DNA of 16,664 nucleotides from Euryarchaeota archaeon UBA128 (GCA_002496955.1 DALZ01000005.1:5092-21755); one strand, 5' to 3'; numbered from the stretch's first letter, positions 1 through 8,378 are shown. Numbers and translations: made by a program. The notes: a model not told the origin generated them from the letters alone.

Positions 1-1245
1 TCAATTGCGCACAATGGTAACCTTACTAACGCAGCAGAGTTAAGACAGATATTACGAGATAAACACCTTAGGCACATGAATACTAAAAGTGATTCAGAAA
101 TACTCCTCAACATACTTGCTGTCGAACTAGCCAAGTATTCCTCCGATTTATCAATCGGCGGTGAACCACATTTAGACATCGAAACGGTGTTCAAGGCAAT
201 ATCTGCGTTAAACGATTATGTCAGAGGTGGTTATGCGTGCGTTTCAATGATTTCCGGATATGGGTTGTTAGCGTTTCGTGACCCCCACGGTATCAGGCCG
301 TTAATATTCGGTAAACGCGAATCTGAAAACGGAACCGAGTGGATTGTCGGTAGCGAATCGGTCGCAATAACGGCACTCGGGTTTGAAATTGAGCGAGACA
401 TCAAACCAGGCGAGGCGATTTTTATTTCGTCATCTGGTCATCTATTTTCTAGAATTTGTGCAGAACAAACAAGTTTGAATCCGTGTATTTTCGAGTATGT
501 GTATTTTGCTAGGCCTGATTCAGTAATTGACGGAATATCAGTATATCAAGCGAGATTAAACCAAGGTAAAACCTTAGCAGAGCGAATACTAAATGAGTGG
601 CCAGATCATGATATCGATGCAGTCATACCAATTCCTGACTCTGGACGCATTGCAGCATTACAGATGGCAAATTCGCTCGGTGTTCCTTATCGGGAGGGGT
701 TTGTAAAAAATCGTTATGTTGGAAGAACTTTCATTATGCCAGGGCAAGCTTTGCGGGAAAAATCTGTCAGGCGTAAATTGAACACTATTGAAAACGAATT
801 TAGGGGAAAAAATGTCCTATTAGTCGACGATTCAATCGTCAGGGGTACTACAAGTAAGCAGATAGTTGAGATGGCAAGGGAATCAGGGGCTGCGAAGGTA
901 TACTTTGCTTCTGCGGCACCTCCAGTGAGGTATCCTAATGTCTATGGCATTGACATGCCAGCTACTACTGAATTTGTGGCGAATGGAAGGACTGTTGATG
1001 AGATAAATGAACATATAAAATCGGACAGACTATTTTACCAATCGTTAGAAGATCTCGAGAAATCTGCAATGTCAATAGTCGAAGCCGAGATTAACTTTGA
1101 TTCCAGTTGCTTTGATGGTGAATATGTTACGGGAGATATAACTGAGGAATATCTAAACAGGTTACATGAACAACGTAATGATAGTGCGAAATTATCGGCC
1201 AATGATGACGACCAAATTCTCGACATACACAATGACACAAATTGA
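1..1245 (+). CDS. purF: Amidophosphoribosyltransferase PurF, 5'-truncated by the window edge
   Basis: First step of de novo purine synthesis: glutamine plus PRPP gives phosphoribosylamine. The frame is open from base 1; the ATG at 76 is internal, because the preceding codons read AHNGNLTNAAELR, part of the N-terminal glutaminase domain. About 414 residues are visible and roughly 90 N-terminal residues, including catalytic Cys, lie outside the window. Seen in order: glutaminase-domain remainder with AFRDPHGIRPL, then FEYVYFARPDS, then the phosphoribosyltransferase domain with KNRYVGRTFIMPGQ and the PRPP loop VLLVDDSIVRGTT (bases 814-852). The text VRYPNVYGIDMP and the tail CFDGEYVTGDITEEYL match the E. 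coli class; the cysteine that Bacillus-type PurF has before YGID, an iron-sulfur ligand, is replaced by Asn. The gene is followed on the same strand by a beta-propeller protein and a metallo-hydrolase. Identification is very secure. Confidence 0.96.
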   Translation, partial: SIAHNGNLTNAAELRQILRDKHLRHMNTKSDSEILLNILAVELAKYSSDLSIGGEPHLDIETVFKAISALNDYVRGGYACVSMISGYGLLAFRDPHGIRPLIFGKRESENGTEWIVGSESVAITALGFEIERDIKPGEAIFISSSGHLFSRICAEQTSLNPCIFEYVYFARPDSVIDGISVYQARLNQGKTLAERILNEWPDHDIDAVIPIPDSGRIAALQMANSLGVPYREGFVKNRYVGRTFIMPGQALREKSVRRKLNTIENEFRGKNVLLVDDSIVRGTTSKQIVEMARESGAAKVYFASAAPPVRYPNVYGIDMPATTEFVANGRTVDEINEHIKSDRLFYQSLEDLEKSAMSIVEAEINFDSSCFDGEYVTGDITEEYLNRLHEQRNDSAKLSANDDDQILDIHNDTN

Positions 1246-1324
1246 AATCTTTGATGCTTATTTGTTACAGGTAGACAAATCACATAATAGTGAAGTTAAT
1301 CATGCGCAATCAGTTGGTGGTAAC

Positions 1325-2878
1325 ATGCTTACTCATGAGGTCAGTATAACCTGCAGGCCTCAGTCAACTGTGACAAACCTAACAGTTACTCAAGACGGCG
1401 ATACATTAGTTTGGTCGGAAAACAATGGTTCAGTAAATTTTGTATCCGATAAACAAAAGCCAGTCAAGATATCTATAGAAAGCAATATTCAAAGTCTTAT
1501 TAGCCTAGATGGTCATATAATTGTTGGTGATGACGAGTTTGGAGTTCGCTGTTTTGATAAATACGGTAATACGGTTTGGGAATGCCAAATACCTGGAGGA
1601 ATTTCATTTTTGGTAAACTGTACAAAATTCATTGCACTGGCTGATAATTTAGGTCGATTGCGTTTAGTCACACATGACGGGAAATTAAACACAAAGAAAT
1701 TTGATTATACCTCGATTATAAATCTTAAACCATACCTTGATGATGTTATAGTAGTCCAAGAGGGCGGGATAGTATCCTTATTTGATGGTGAACAAGAATT
1801 GTGGAACAGGCCAAAGCGTGGCGATGTGGGTGAATCAATAACGGGATTAGGCGTGTCTGCCGATGATAAGTTGATTGTTGGAAGGGAAGGATTTGCCTTG
1901 GTGCCCGGTGAAGAGGAGGCATTGGAGATTGAGGTTTGGGATGTTAACAATAATCTGTTGGTAATGCGTAAGGAGGTAAAAAATCGATTATTAATTACAT
2001 CATCAAACAGCAAACAAACCTATCTTGCTTTTGATGATGGTTCGATAAATCGATTAATTAGCTCTGATAATCAATTCTATGAGTTGTCTGATTCACTACA
2101 TAATTGTGAGTTCCCCGTAAAAACGCTAATTGTAACAGATGATTGTATAATTGCCGGCTCTTGGTTTTATTTGCACGGAATCACAAGTCGGGGTGAAAAG
2201 TGGATGGTAGAACACCAAGGCATCGTACAGTTTACTGCTTATTCAAGTATGACAAATATGCTATATTTTGCCGGCGATGATCAAAATGATTATACTGAAA
2301 TCGAGCCTATTGGTAAAATAAATCTCCACTCAGGATTGGTCGACAGGGACAAATCAGAACTGACTACTTGGTTTGAGGTATCAGAGGTAACCGAAACACT
2401 GAGTACTGAGGATATCTACTCAATCGATGAGAAACTATCCTCGATTATTGAGGCAGACATGCAATCCGCACATGAATTTGGTGATGAGGACATTACAAGT
2501 CTATTGTCTGCACTTGAGGAGCAACCGATAAATCACTTAGATGACAATAAACAATCAGATCTGTCTGAGAATAATTTAATCGGAGAGTTACTTGAAGAGT
2601 TCTCAGTTGAAGACCGACCCATTGCTGACGCTGGCGAGGATAACACATTTGAATGCGGTGAAAAGTCACATTCAATTGTTGTTTTAGATAGTATCAACAC
2701 AAAAGGGGACAAGAGCAAAATTGTTAGTTACTCGTGGATTAATGATTCAGGCAGAGAAATATCCAATCTTCCTAAGTTTCGGGCAAAATTATCTCGTGGC
2801 AAACATCGTTTTGAATTGAGAATAATCGACAACGATGGGAATTCTACGTCAGATACTGTATATATTGAAGTGATATGA
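1325..2878 (+). CDS. Cytoplasmic beta-propeller protein with C-terminal PKD-like domain
   Basis: 517 residues from the chosen ATG. Residues 1 to about 350 are irregular beta-strand repeats of WD40/PQQ-propeller type, for example LISLDGHIIVGDDEFGV and WDVNNNLLVMRKEV. A Glu/Asp/Ser-rich linker (about 355-430) follows, then a PKD-like immunoglobulin fold at about 431-517, recognised by ADAGEDNTFECG, IVSYSWINDSG and RIIDNDGNSTSDTVYI. No signal peptide or membrane segment is visible, so it is probably cytoplasmic, which is unusual for a PKD domain. I chose ATG 1325 because GGTGGT sits three bases before it, as GGTGAT does before etfB. An in-frame ATG at 1232, overlapping purF by 14 bases, would add 31 residues and has no such site. 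The function is unknown; a scaffold or binding role is inferred from the fold. The MBL gene follows directly. Confidence 0.75.
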   Translation: MLTHEVSITCRPQSTVTNLTVTQDGDTLVWSENNGSVNFVSDKQKPVKISIESNIQSLISLDGHIIVGDDEFGVRCFDKYGNTVWECQIPGGISFLVNCTKFIALADNLGRLRLVTHDGKLNTKKFDYTSIINLKPYLDDVIVVQEGGIVSLFDGEQELWNRPKRGDVGESITGLGVSADDKLIVGREGFALVPGEEEALEIEVWDVNNNLLVMRKEVKNRLLITSSNSKQTYLAFDDGSINRLISSDNQFYELSDSLHNCEFPVKTLIVTDDCIIAGSWFYLHGITSRGEKWMVEHQGIVQFTAYSSMTNMLYFAGDDQNDYTEIEPIGKINLHSGLVDRDKSELTTWFEVSEVTETLSTEDIYSIDEKLSSIIEADMQSAHEFGDEDITSLLSALEEQPINHLDDNKQSDLSENNLIGELLEEFSVEDRPIADAGEDNTFECGEKSHSIVVLDSINTKGDKSKIVSYSWINDSGREISNLPKFRAKLSRGKHRFELRIIDNDGNSTSDTVYIEVI

Positions 2879-3631
2879 ATGCGTTCCGAAGATTTCTGGG
2901 TTGAATCATTTGTTGTTGGTCCCTTAGCAATGCGGTGTTCTGTGGTAACTGACTTGTCAACTGGTGATACGGTCATCATAGATGGCGGCGCGGAAACTGA
3001 AAGAATAATTTCATGGATTAATGACTTTGCTGGACAAGGCCCCAATATGTCTAACGGACCGGTGAACTCAGACCAACTCTTAGAATATGGGGTATCAAGG
3101 AATGTAATTGCTTTGGTGAATACCCATGCTCACTTTGACCATTCGGGTGAAGTGCCGTTATTACTTGAAGAGTATAATGTTAGTTGGTACTTACATGACG
3201 ATGATACATACTTACAGAGCCAGGTCCAGAATTCTGCAAGAAGATACGGTATAGAGTTACCCAAACCGGCTATTGCTGATAAGCAATTATATGATGGGAT
3301 GGAATTGAAAATAGGTTCTTTGCTGTTCCAAGTTTTCCATACTCCCGGACATTCACTGGGAAGTTGCTGTCTGTTAATTGAAATCGACGACGGTCCAAAC
3401 CATCTAATCTCTGGAGATGTTATTTTCGCCGGTTCAATTGGACGGACAGACTTGCCAAACTCTGGTGGCGATTTTGGTCTTCTGGCAAAATCGATATTCA
3501 CTAGGTTATGGCCGTTAGAGGATGACACAATTGTTCATCCTGGTCACGGTCCAATGACAACGATCGGCTTGGAAAAATCAAACAATCCATTTGTCGGAGT
3601 CCACAGCCAAGCGTTTGCTGACTTTCATTGA
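2879..3631 (+). CDS. Glyoxalase II-like metallo-beta-lactamase-fold hydrolase
   Basis: 250 residues, a complete metallo-beta-lactamase fold of the hydroxyacylglutathione-hydrolase (YcbL/GloB) type. Metal ligands visible: the HxHxDH motif as H83, H85, D87, H88 in NTHAHFDHSG; H158 in HTPGHSLGS; D180 in ISGDVIF; H223 in HPGHGP. The segment GSIGRTDLP also fits this branch. These residues support a binuclear metal site and hydrolysis of a thioester or related bond. The natural substrate cannot be read from the sequence, and a glutathione-dependent role is doubtful in an archaeon. Start: the ATG directly follows the propeller gene's TGA with no gap, and GAAGTGAT lies just upstream as a Shine-Dalgarno-like site, so the two are probably co-translated. 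Its stop abuts the stop of etfA on the other strand. The family call is secure; the exact reaction is not. Confidence 0.9.
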   Translation: MRSEDFWVESFVVGPLAMRCSVVTDLSTGDTVIIDGGAETERIISWINDFAGQGPNMSNGPVNSDQLLEYGVSRNVIALVNTHAHFDHSGEVPLLLEEYNVSWYLHDDDTYLQSQVQNSARRYGIELPKPAIADKQLYDGMELKIGSLLFQVFHTPGHSLGSCCLLIEIDDGPNHLISGDVIFAGSIGRTDLPNSGGDFGLLAKSIFTRLWPLEDDTIVHPGHGPMTTIGLEKSNNPFVGVHSQAFADFH

Positions 3632-4564
3632 TTAACCTAGTAAACTTGCAAGTGAGTTGCTAAGCACTGGTAAGGCATCTTCCCAAGAGGCAACAATACC
3701 ATAATCGGCATGTTGGAAAATAGGTGCTTCAGCGTCTTTGTTAATCGCTACAATATATTTTGAAGAACGCATTCCAGCGAGATGCTGTATGGCCCCTGAT
3801 ATGCCTACGGCGATGTAGAGGTTAGGATTGACAGTTTTACCAGTTTGACCAACTTGCATTGAGTGGGGTATTTCTTCCCAGGTGTCGACAGCAGCACGCG
3901 ATGCACCCACTGCTGCTCCTAGCTTATCCGCAATTTCTTCCAAATGACTGAAATTTGCTGGGGTGCCCATACCTCGCCCTCCAGAAACGATGATATTTGC
4001 TTCTGAAACATCCAACCTCTCGGATGCTCGCTGAACCATCTCTTGGAGAGCGGTGGCTAAATTACCCGTGGTGTCAAGAACTTGCACATCACAATTTCCG
4101 GAATTCTCGGCTGGTCGAAAGATATTTGCTCTGATAGTCACCACGGCATCACCATTCAGAGAGACATTTTGGATTGCTTTACCTGAGTATATTGGGGTTG
4201 ATAATGTTCCATTTTGGATTCCTGTTACGTCTTGAATTACAGAAACAGATCGTCTGGCGGCCAACCTAGCTGCCAGGTCTTTTGACTGGGCTGAGGCCGA
4301 TGTGATTACTATGCCGCTAGGGGAAGCAGAATCCAAAGCTTCAGCCCATGCAGCAGCATCATAGGTTTCAAAAACGCTTGATTTTGCGGCAATTACTTTT
4401 GTTATTCCAGTAATACTTCCAGCATCATTTGCAACGGAGGATTCCGTACACGGAACCACTAGTGTGCAGTTGCTGCCAAGCATGCCAGCAGCAGTTACTA
4501 GTTCATTTGTTGTAGCATTTATTTTTCCTTTAGATAGTTCTGCGATTACAATAGTGTCTGTCAT
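3632..4564 (-). CDS. etfA: Electron transfer flavoprotein alpha subunit
   Basis: 310 residues, the usual EtfA length. With EtfB it forms the FAD-containing heterodimer that takes electrons from acyl-CoA dehydrogenases and hands them to the quinone pool through ETF:quinone oxidoreductase. The C-terminal FAD domain is clear: SGGRG at 194-198, ASR at 221-223, QVGQTG at 237-242, GISGAIQH at 254-261 and INKD at 274-277. The N-terminal half is the weaker Rossmann-like domain shared with EtfB. Start: ATG with a strong GAGGTGA site four bases upstream; the TGA of etfB is the first part of that site, so translation of the two is very likely coupled. The probable electron donor is the glutaryl-CoA dehydrogenase encoded at 8379-9581. 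No ETF:quinone oxidoreductase gene is in the window. The gene ends exactly against the convergent hydrolase gene. Confidence 0.95.
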   Translation of the reverse strand: MTDTIVIAELSKGKINATTNELVTAAGMLGSNCTLVVPCTESSVANDAGSITGITKVIAAKSSVFETYDAAAWAEALDSASPSGIVITSASAQSKDLAARLAARRSVSVIQDVTGIQNGTLSTPIYSGKAIQNVSLNGDAVVTIRANIFRPAENSGNCDVQVLDTTGNLATALQEMVQRASERLDVSEANIIVSGGRGMGTPANFSHLEEIADKLGAAVGASRAAVDTWEEIPHSMQVGQTGKTVNPNLYIAVGISGAIQHLAGMRSSKYIVAINKDAEAPIFQHADYGIVASWEDALPVLSNSLASLLG

Positions 4565-4573
4565 TTTTTCACC

Positions 4574-5311
4574 TCAAATTACGTTTGCCTCATCCCTAAG
4601 TAGTTGAGCGACTGTTTGTGCTGATTGTGCACCTTCGTATTTCTTGCCTGCTGGTTTTGCCGGTGGCATAACTTCAGAGACTATTGTAATGGTTGGAGAA
4701 GGTGGACTAACAGACTTTACATCTACTTGGGCCCTTTTCGCCATCATGATTCCTTTAACATTGGATTTCCGGACCTTGATTGACCCTTTATCACAACTTA
4801 CCACTGCAGGGAGGCTGAGACTAGCAATCGCATCACCGCCCTCGGCTGGAGATGTGACCATCAGACCTTCACCAAATTTTATTTCTGTAGCATTTGATAT
4901 CGAGCCCCAACCTAATCTCTCAGCAATTCCAGGGCCGGTCGAGCCAGCGCCTGTATCTGCGGCTGATTTCCCACAGTATACCACATCGTATCCGCCAGAT
5001 TTTATTTCATCGGCTAAGACAGATTGTAGTCCATTTGAATCCATGTAACCATCGTAGTCAAGTCTGACAATATTGTCAACCCCCAGTGCTTTTACACCCT
5101 TCAATACTTTATCTGCTCCGTCATTACCAACAGTAATTGCAGTCACCGTACCACCTTCCGATTCTTTATGTTGCAGTGCGTTTTCAACAGCGAATTCATC
5201 GTATGGGCTGATTTCCATTTTGACGCTGGATAAATCCACCCTATCACCGACTATCTGTATTTTCGAATTTGTATCAGGAACCTGTTTTACGAGCACTGCA
5301 ATATTTACCAT
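4574..5311 (-). CDS. etfB: Electron transfer flavoprotein beta subunit
   Basis: 245 residues starting MVNIAVLVKQVPDT, the typical EtfB N-terminus. It provides the AMP-binding subunit of the ETF heterodimer and the surface that docks with dehydrogenases. Diagnostic text: ISPYDEFAVENAL near the N-terminus and the AMP-binding stretch CGKSAADTGAGSTGPG, followed by AERLGW. The start was set at ATG 5311 because GGTGAT lies three bases upstream and the protein then begins like its family. The frame continues upstream to a TTG at 5344, but the extra 11 residues (MNSVGNNAGDN) have no counterpart that I know of in the family. The 82-base gap to tyrS contains a TATA-like box, so etfBA probably has its own promoter in addition to any read-through from tyrS. 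The gene precedes etfA with an overlapping stop and ribosome-binding site. Confidence 0.95.
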   Translation of the reverse strand: MVNIAVLVKQVPDTNSKIQIVGDRVDLSSVKMEISPYDEFAVENALQHKESEGGTVTAITVGNDGADKVLKGVKALGVDNIVRLDYDGYMDSNGLQSVLADEIKSGGYDVVYCGKSAADTGAGSTGPGIAERLGWGSISNATEIKFGEGLMVTSPAEGGDAIASLSLPAVVSCDKGSIKVRKSNVKGIMMAKRAQVDVKSVSPPSPTITIVSEVMPPAKPAGKKYEGAQSAQTVAQLLRDEANVI

Positions 5312-5368
5312 GTTATCACCAGCATTGTTACCAACAGAATTCAATTCATGAACATTTTCCTTTTAGGA

Positions 5369-5374
5369 TATATT
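5369..5374 (-). promoter_or_regulatory. Candidate TATA box for etfBA
   Basis: AATATA on the minus strand, within AAATCAATATATCC, lies about 58 bases before the etfB ATG. With archaeal spacing (about 25-27 bases from TATA to the transcription start), RNA would begin near 5345 and leave a leader of about 34 bases carrying the GGTGAT site. It is a match by eye only. Confidence 0.4.
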
Positions 5375-5393
5375 GATTTAGGTCGTAATCAGC

Positions 5394-6545
5394 CTATTTT
5401 CTGTTGATTATGTCGGTTACCTCATCAAGTAATTTAGGGTTTGATGAGAAATGCTTTGCCACCGTTTCCAAACCTTTTGAAATTCCATCAGCAACACCAA
5501 ATTTAGCATCCAATGGATGTAACGTTCCATCCATTACTGCGGCTCTGAAGTCATCAAGATTAGTCCACGTGGAGGGTTTTCCAAATTTTGGATTTGGAGT
5601 AACAACAACTTCACCGAATTCTGGCAAAATCACATGTTCAATCAATTCGTAAATAGGGGAGTTGGTATCATCTTTATTCAAATACGCGTGTTTTCGCATC
5701 TTCTTTCGGAGTTTGTCAGGCTCATCGTGGATTAGTATAGCGCCACCTGGATCTGATTTACTCATTTTATGGTCGAAGCTTTCCATTCTTGCCCCGCTCG
5801 ACTTCAATGAGGATATTATTGGCGTATGTAGGCATGTTGCTTTTTCCCAGCCATATTTACTCGCAACATCGCGCATAAACATGTGAGCTTTACGCTGATC
5901 CATACCACCGATTGCAATGTCGATATTTAATTCGAAGATATCGCTTGCTTGCATTGCAGGATAGAAGAACTTCGACAAATCATGATCAGATGATGCCTCG
6001 TCCCTTCCCATAATAGTGAACGTTTTCCTCACCATTGCCAGTGTTGCACCTTTGGAACATCGTAAAACTCTAGCCCAATAATCACCCGAGTCCATAAGTT
6101 GTGAGGCATAGTAGAATCTTAATTCGCCCGGACCATCACCCTCGGGGGGGTAATCCAATAATGCCCTGAATGTTTCTTCCATGTATCGAGCAGTTAGTTG
6201 AATGTCGGCCATATTGCCATTGAACTTGTCATTAATCCAAGCATGCCAATCCGCTAAGAAAATCAAGACATTGACGTCAGCCTCAAGCATTCTCTTTAGT
6301 TGCAGGGACAGCACTTTCCAGCCTATATGGGCTTTCCCAGACGGTTCAAAGCCGACATAACACCTAAGAATTCCGTCACCACCAGCACTTACCCCATCTG
6401 CTATACAGTCAATCAAGTAGTCCAAACCAACGGTTTCTTCAACCGAGCCAATGATTTTGTGAACTCTTATGATTTGTTCTTCGGTTAATTCACTAACCCT
6501 AGGACAACGCTCTTGATATTGACTTATCATTTCATCAATATCCAT
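5394..6545 (-). CDS. tyrS: Tyrosyl-tRNA synthetase, archaeal/eukaryotic type
   Basis: 383 residues; charges tRNA-Tyr with tyrosine. It is a class I synthetase: the HIGH-like motif is HIGW at 73-76, in CYVGFEPSGKAHIGW, and the KMSKS loop is at 260-264. Tyrosine-pocket residues known from the Methanocaldococcus jannaschii enzyme (Tyr32, Tyr151, Gln155, Asp158) appear here as Y63, Y195, Q199 and D202, followed by IGGMDQRKAHM, so tyrosine rather than tryptophan is the likely substrate. The N-terminal extension of about 30 residues compared with M. jannaschii is helical. Start: ATG with GAGGTGA six bases upstream; the TGA of the upstream small gene forms part of that site, giving translational coupling. 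An out-of-frame ATG between site and start runs into a stop within eight codons. The call is secure. Confidence 0.96.
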   Translation of the reverse strand: MDIDEMISQYQERCPRVSELTEEQIIRVHKIIGSVEETVGLDYLIDCIADGVSAGGDGILRCYVGFEPSGKAHIGWKVLSLQLKRMLEADVNVLIFLADWHAWINDKFNGNMADIQLTARYMEETFRALLDYPPEGDGPGELRFYYASQLMDSGDYWARVLRCSKGATLAMVRKTFTIMGRDEASSDHDLSKFFYPAMQASDIFELNIDIAIGGMDQRKAHMFMRDVASKYGWEKATCLHTPIISSLKSSGARMESFDHKMSKSDPGGAILIHDEPDKLRKKMRKHAYLNKDDTNSPIYELIEHVILPEFGEVVVTPNPKFGKPSTWTNLDDFRAAVMDGTLHPLDAKFGVADGISKGLETVAKHFSSNPKLLDEVTDIINRK

Positions 6546-6556
6546 GGCATTTCACC

Positions 6557-7081
6557 TCAAAACAGATCGTTGAGTTTCTTTACCTTTCCTTCTGATGGTG
6601 CTTCACCGTTGTCGATCATTGATTCCAATTCAGCAATCATTTCAAGTGCCTTATTTTTGGTTTCGTCAGTAAGTTTGGTGGCCATTTCCATCGACTTGTG
6701 AGCCATTTTAATCGCTGATTTTGCTTTTGAGAACTTCTTTGCTTCTTCTTTGGCCTTGTCCCCTCTTTGTTTGGCGTTGTAGCCCGTTGCTTGGTCTAAA
6801 AACCCAGACCAGCGTTTTCTTGATTCCATAGCCTGCTGCCTGCCACCTTCTGCGGCTAGGAAATCATTTAATTCATCGCCTTTGAGTTGTTCCACATCAA
6901 CAACTAGTTTACCGTCCTTGTCGAAATTACCGGTTACTTTGGTGAGTATTCCATAAGAAGCAGTAAACTCACCGTCTGAATTGGCATTGACATCGTCAAA
7001 GTACTGTGTTGCAAGTTTAGCTAGCCCCGCATTTCCTCCAATTTGTTTTACAAGGCCACGCTTCACTGAAAATTTCTCCAT
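6557..7081 (-). CDS. Small conserved-looking protein with C-terminal coiled coil
   Basis: 174 residues. The N-terminal part (1 to about 85) is a compact alpha/beta-looking domain beginning MEKFSVKRGLVKQIGG; the start resembles, from memory and with low confidence, the archaeal DUF5611 family. Residues about 85-160 are strongly helical and charged, with AKEEAKKFSKAKSAIKMAH and a following run of Ala, Lys, Glu and Met that reads like a coiled coil. No signal peptide, membrane segment or catalytic motif is visible. No Shine-Dalgarno site precedes the ATG, so it may be read from a short or absent leader. Its TGA lies inside the tyrS ribosome-binding site, so it is co-translated with tyrS, which hints at a translation-related housekeeping role. 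That role is inference only. Confidence 0.75.
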   Translation of the reverse strand: MEKFSVKRGLVKQIGGNAGLAKLATQYFDDVNANSDGEFTASYGILTKVTGNFDKDGKLVVDVEQLKGDELNDFLAAEGGRQQAMESRKRWSGFLDQATGYNAKQRGDKAKEEAKKFSKAKSAIKMAHKSMEMATKLTDETKNKALEMIAELESMIDNGEAPSEGKVKKLNDLF

Positions 7082-7168
7082 GGACGGGCCAAAACACCAT
7101 TGAACATAAGGCTCACCGTCAAAATTAGAAAATAGAAATCTTTAGATTGAACACTTTATGGGTGATTT
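7082..7168. promoter_or_regulatory. Divergent promoter region
   Basis: The 87 bases between the minus-strand coiled-coil gene and the plus-strand propeller gene are AT-rich in the middle (around 7120-7160) and must hold promoters for both directions. I could not fix a convincing TATA box for either. GGTGAT at 7161-7166 is a likely ribosome-binding site for the plus-strand gene. Confidence 0.45.
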
Positions 7169-8344
7169 GTGCGAGTCAACTACCTAATACCAATGTCATT
7201 AGTATTGATCATATTACTTCCAACCGTTATTGCTGAAAACATAGAAGTCGACCTCAGTTTAGAACCATCTATTGCCGACTATGATGTTGGAATCATCAAC
7301 GCGGCTATGTCCCCGGATGAAAACACTGTTCTGGTCTCTGGGCAGGATGGCTATATACATCTTATATCTGCTAGAAACCCAGGGGATCGTTCCCAAGATG
7401 TTGAGCTAAACAGTGCCAGAGACAATGATCTGAGAGATATAGCATGGCATCCAAGGGGTGAAACAGCATTAATTGCGGGAGATTTTGGAACGGCATTGCG
7501 TTACGAAAAAGTCGATCATAGTGTTACAATAGTAAACGGAACAGGCGCAATACTGGGAAGAGATATGAGTGCTGTTGAATGGCGTAGTGCTGGCGATTAT
7601 GCATATTTTGCTAGCAAGGATGGCTCTGTATGGCGATTTTCTGAGGGTACCGGATTTATGCACTTGGGTAATGATGTCAATTCCGAAATAACAAGTATAT
7701 CTTGCCACATTAATTACGACATTTGCGTAGTTTCGACGCTCTCAAGTGGCTTGGGAGTAATAGGCCCCACACACAATATTTCATGGATAAGTGGGACAAA
7801 AACTGATACGTGGATTGATGTGGATTGTCCCGATGCCCAATTGAATGAGTGTGTTGCCTTCGGCAGTGGTCTTAGAATGATTGCAATACAATTAAACATC
7901 GTGGATCACACTAAATCTACTGTTGGTAGTATGGTTGAATATCAAACCCTAGACGGTGATTTTATTGCAGCATCACGCGGTTACACAAGCTCTTCGCTGA
8001 TCTACTTGGCACCCTCGGGAACAGTTAGGTATGATGCGCAAAACGATGTTGCCAAAATTCAGATATCATCATCACAGTTAGCAGACTGGGATTCAGTTGT
8101 TGCTGGTAGACAAATTTCTTATGTTTGGGAAACCAGTTTCAACAATGGATATATTCTAACCTCGAACGGTAATATAATTGCTTTTGAACCCCACAAAGTA
8201 GAGATTGATAATTCGATGTTAACTACAATAATTCTTGTCGCAGTTTCCATATCCGTCCCCGGTGTCATCCTCGGCCTCATCTACATGAACAGCCCATTTC
8301 TGCAAAGAAAATACAACCAGTTGATGAGGAAACGAAAGAAATGA
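7169..8344 (+). CDS. Secreted, membrane-anchored beta-propeller protein
   Basis: 391 residues from a GTG start. Residues 1-22 form a signal peptide: a short basic start (MRVNY), a hydrophobic core LVLIILLPTV and a likely cut after VIA. The middle (about 30-345) has WD40-like propeller repeats, for example INAAMSPDENTVLVSGQDGY, RDIAWHPRGETALIAGDFG and VEWRSAGDYAYFASKDGSV. A single hydrophobic helix follows at about 350-373 (within TTIILVAVSISVPGVILGLI), then a basic tail ending KRKK. The predicted topology is propeller outside, tail in the cytoplasm. Start: GGTGAT lies two bases before the GTG, and the signal peptide begins right there; ATG 7193 would shorten it to a poor signal. It probably binds a ligand or partner at the cell surface. 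The acyl-CoA dehydrogenase gene follows closely on the same strand, but no functional link is evident. Confidence 0.85.
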   Translation: MRVNYLIPMSLVLIILLPTVIAENIEVDLSLEPSIADYDVGIINAAMSPDENTVLVSGQDGYIHLISARNPGDRSQDVELNSARDNDLRDIAWHPRGETALIAGDFGTALRYEKVDHSVTIVNGTGAILGRDMSAVEWRSAGDYAYFASKDGSVWRFSEGTGFMHLGNDVNSEITSISCHINYDICVVSTLSSGLGVIGPTHNISWISGTKTDTWIDVDCPDAQLNECVAFGSGLRMIAIQLNIVDHTKSTVGSMVEYQTLDGDFIAASRGYTSSSLIYLAPSGTVRYDAQNDVAKIQISSSQLADWDSVVAGRQISYVWETSFNNGYILTSNGNIIAFEPHKVEIDNSMLTTIILVAVSISVPGVILGLIYMNSPFLQRKYNQLMRKRKK

Positions 8345-8378
8345 AAAGTCCTCATGTAGTTAGGTTATTGAAGCGCCT

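Noticed and set aside
1166..1324. Longer forms of the propeller protein starting at 1166 or 1232
   Set aside because: A start at 1166 lies deep within purF; 1232 stays possible but lacks the Shine-Dalgarno-like site present before 1325.
4644..5048. Plus-strand frame of 134 codons opposite etfB
   Set aside because: It lies entirely inside a securely identified gene and has no recognisable domain.
5312..5344. Upstream TTG start for etfB adding 11 residues
   Set aside because: ATG 5311 has a GGTGAT site three bases upstream and gives the typical EtfB N-terminus; the extra residues have no counterpart I know of.
5341..5355. Four-codon frame (ATG TTC ATG AAT TGA) in the etfB leader, possible leader peptide
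   Set aside because: The predicted transcription start near 5345 falls inside it and it has no ribosome-binding site.
6541..6550. ATG at 6550-6548 as the start of tyrS
   Set aside because: It is out of frame and reaches a stop within eight codons; the ATG at 6545 opens the synthetase frame.
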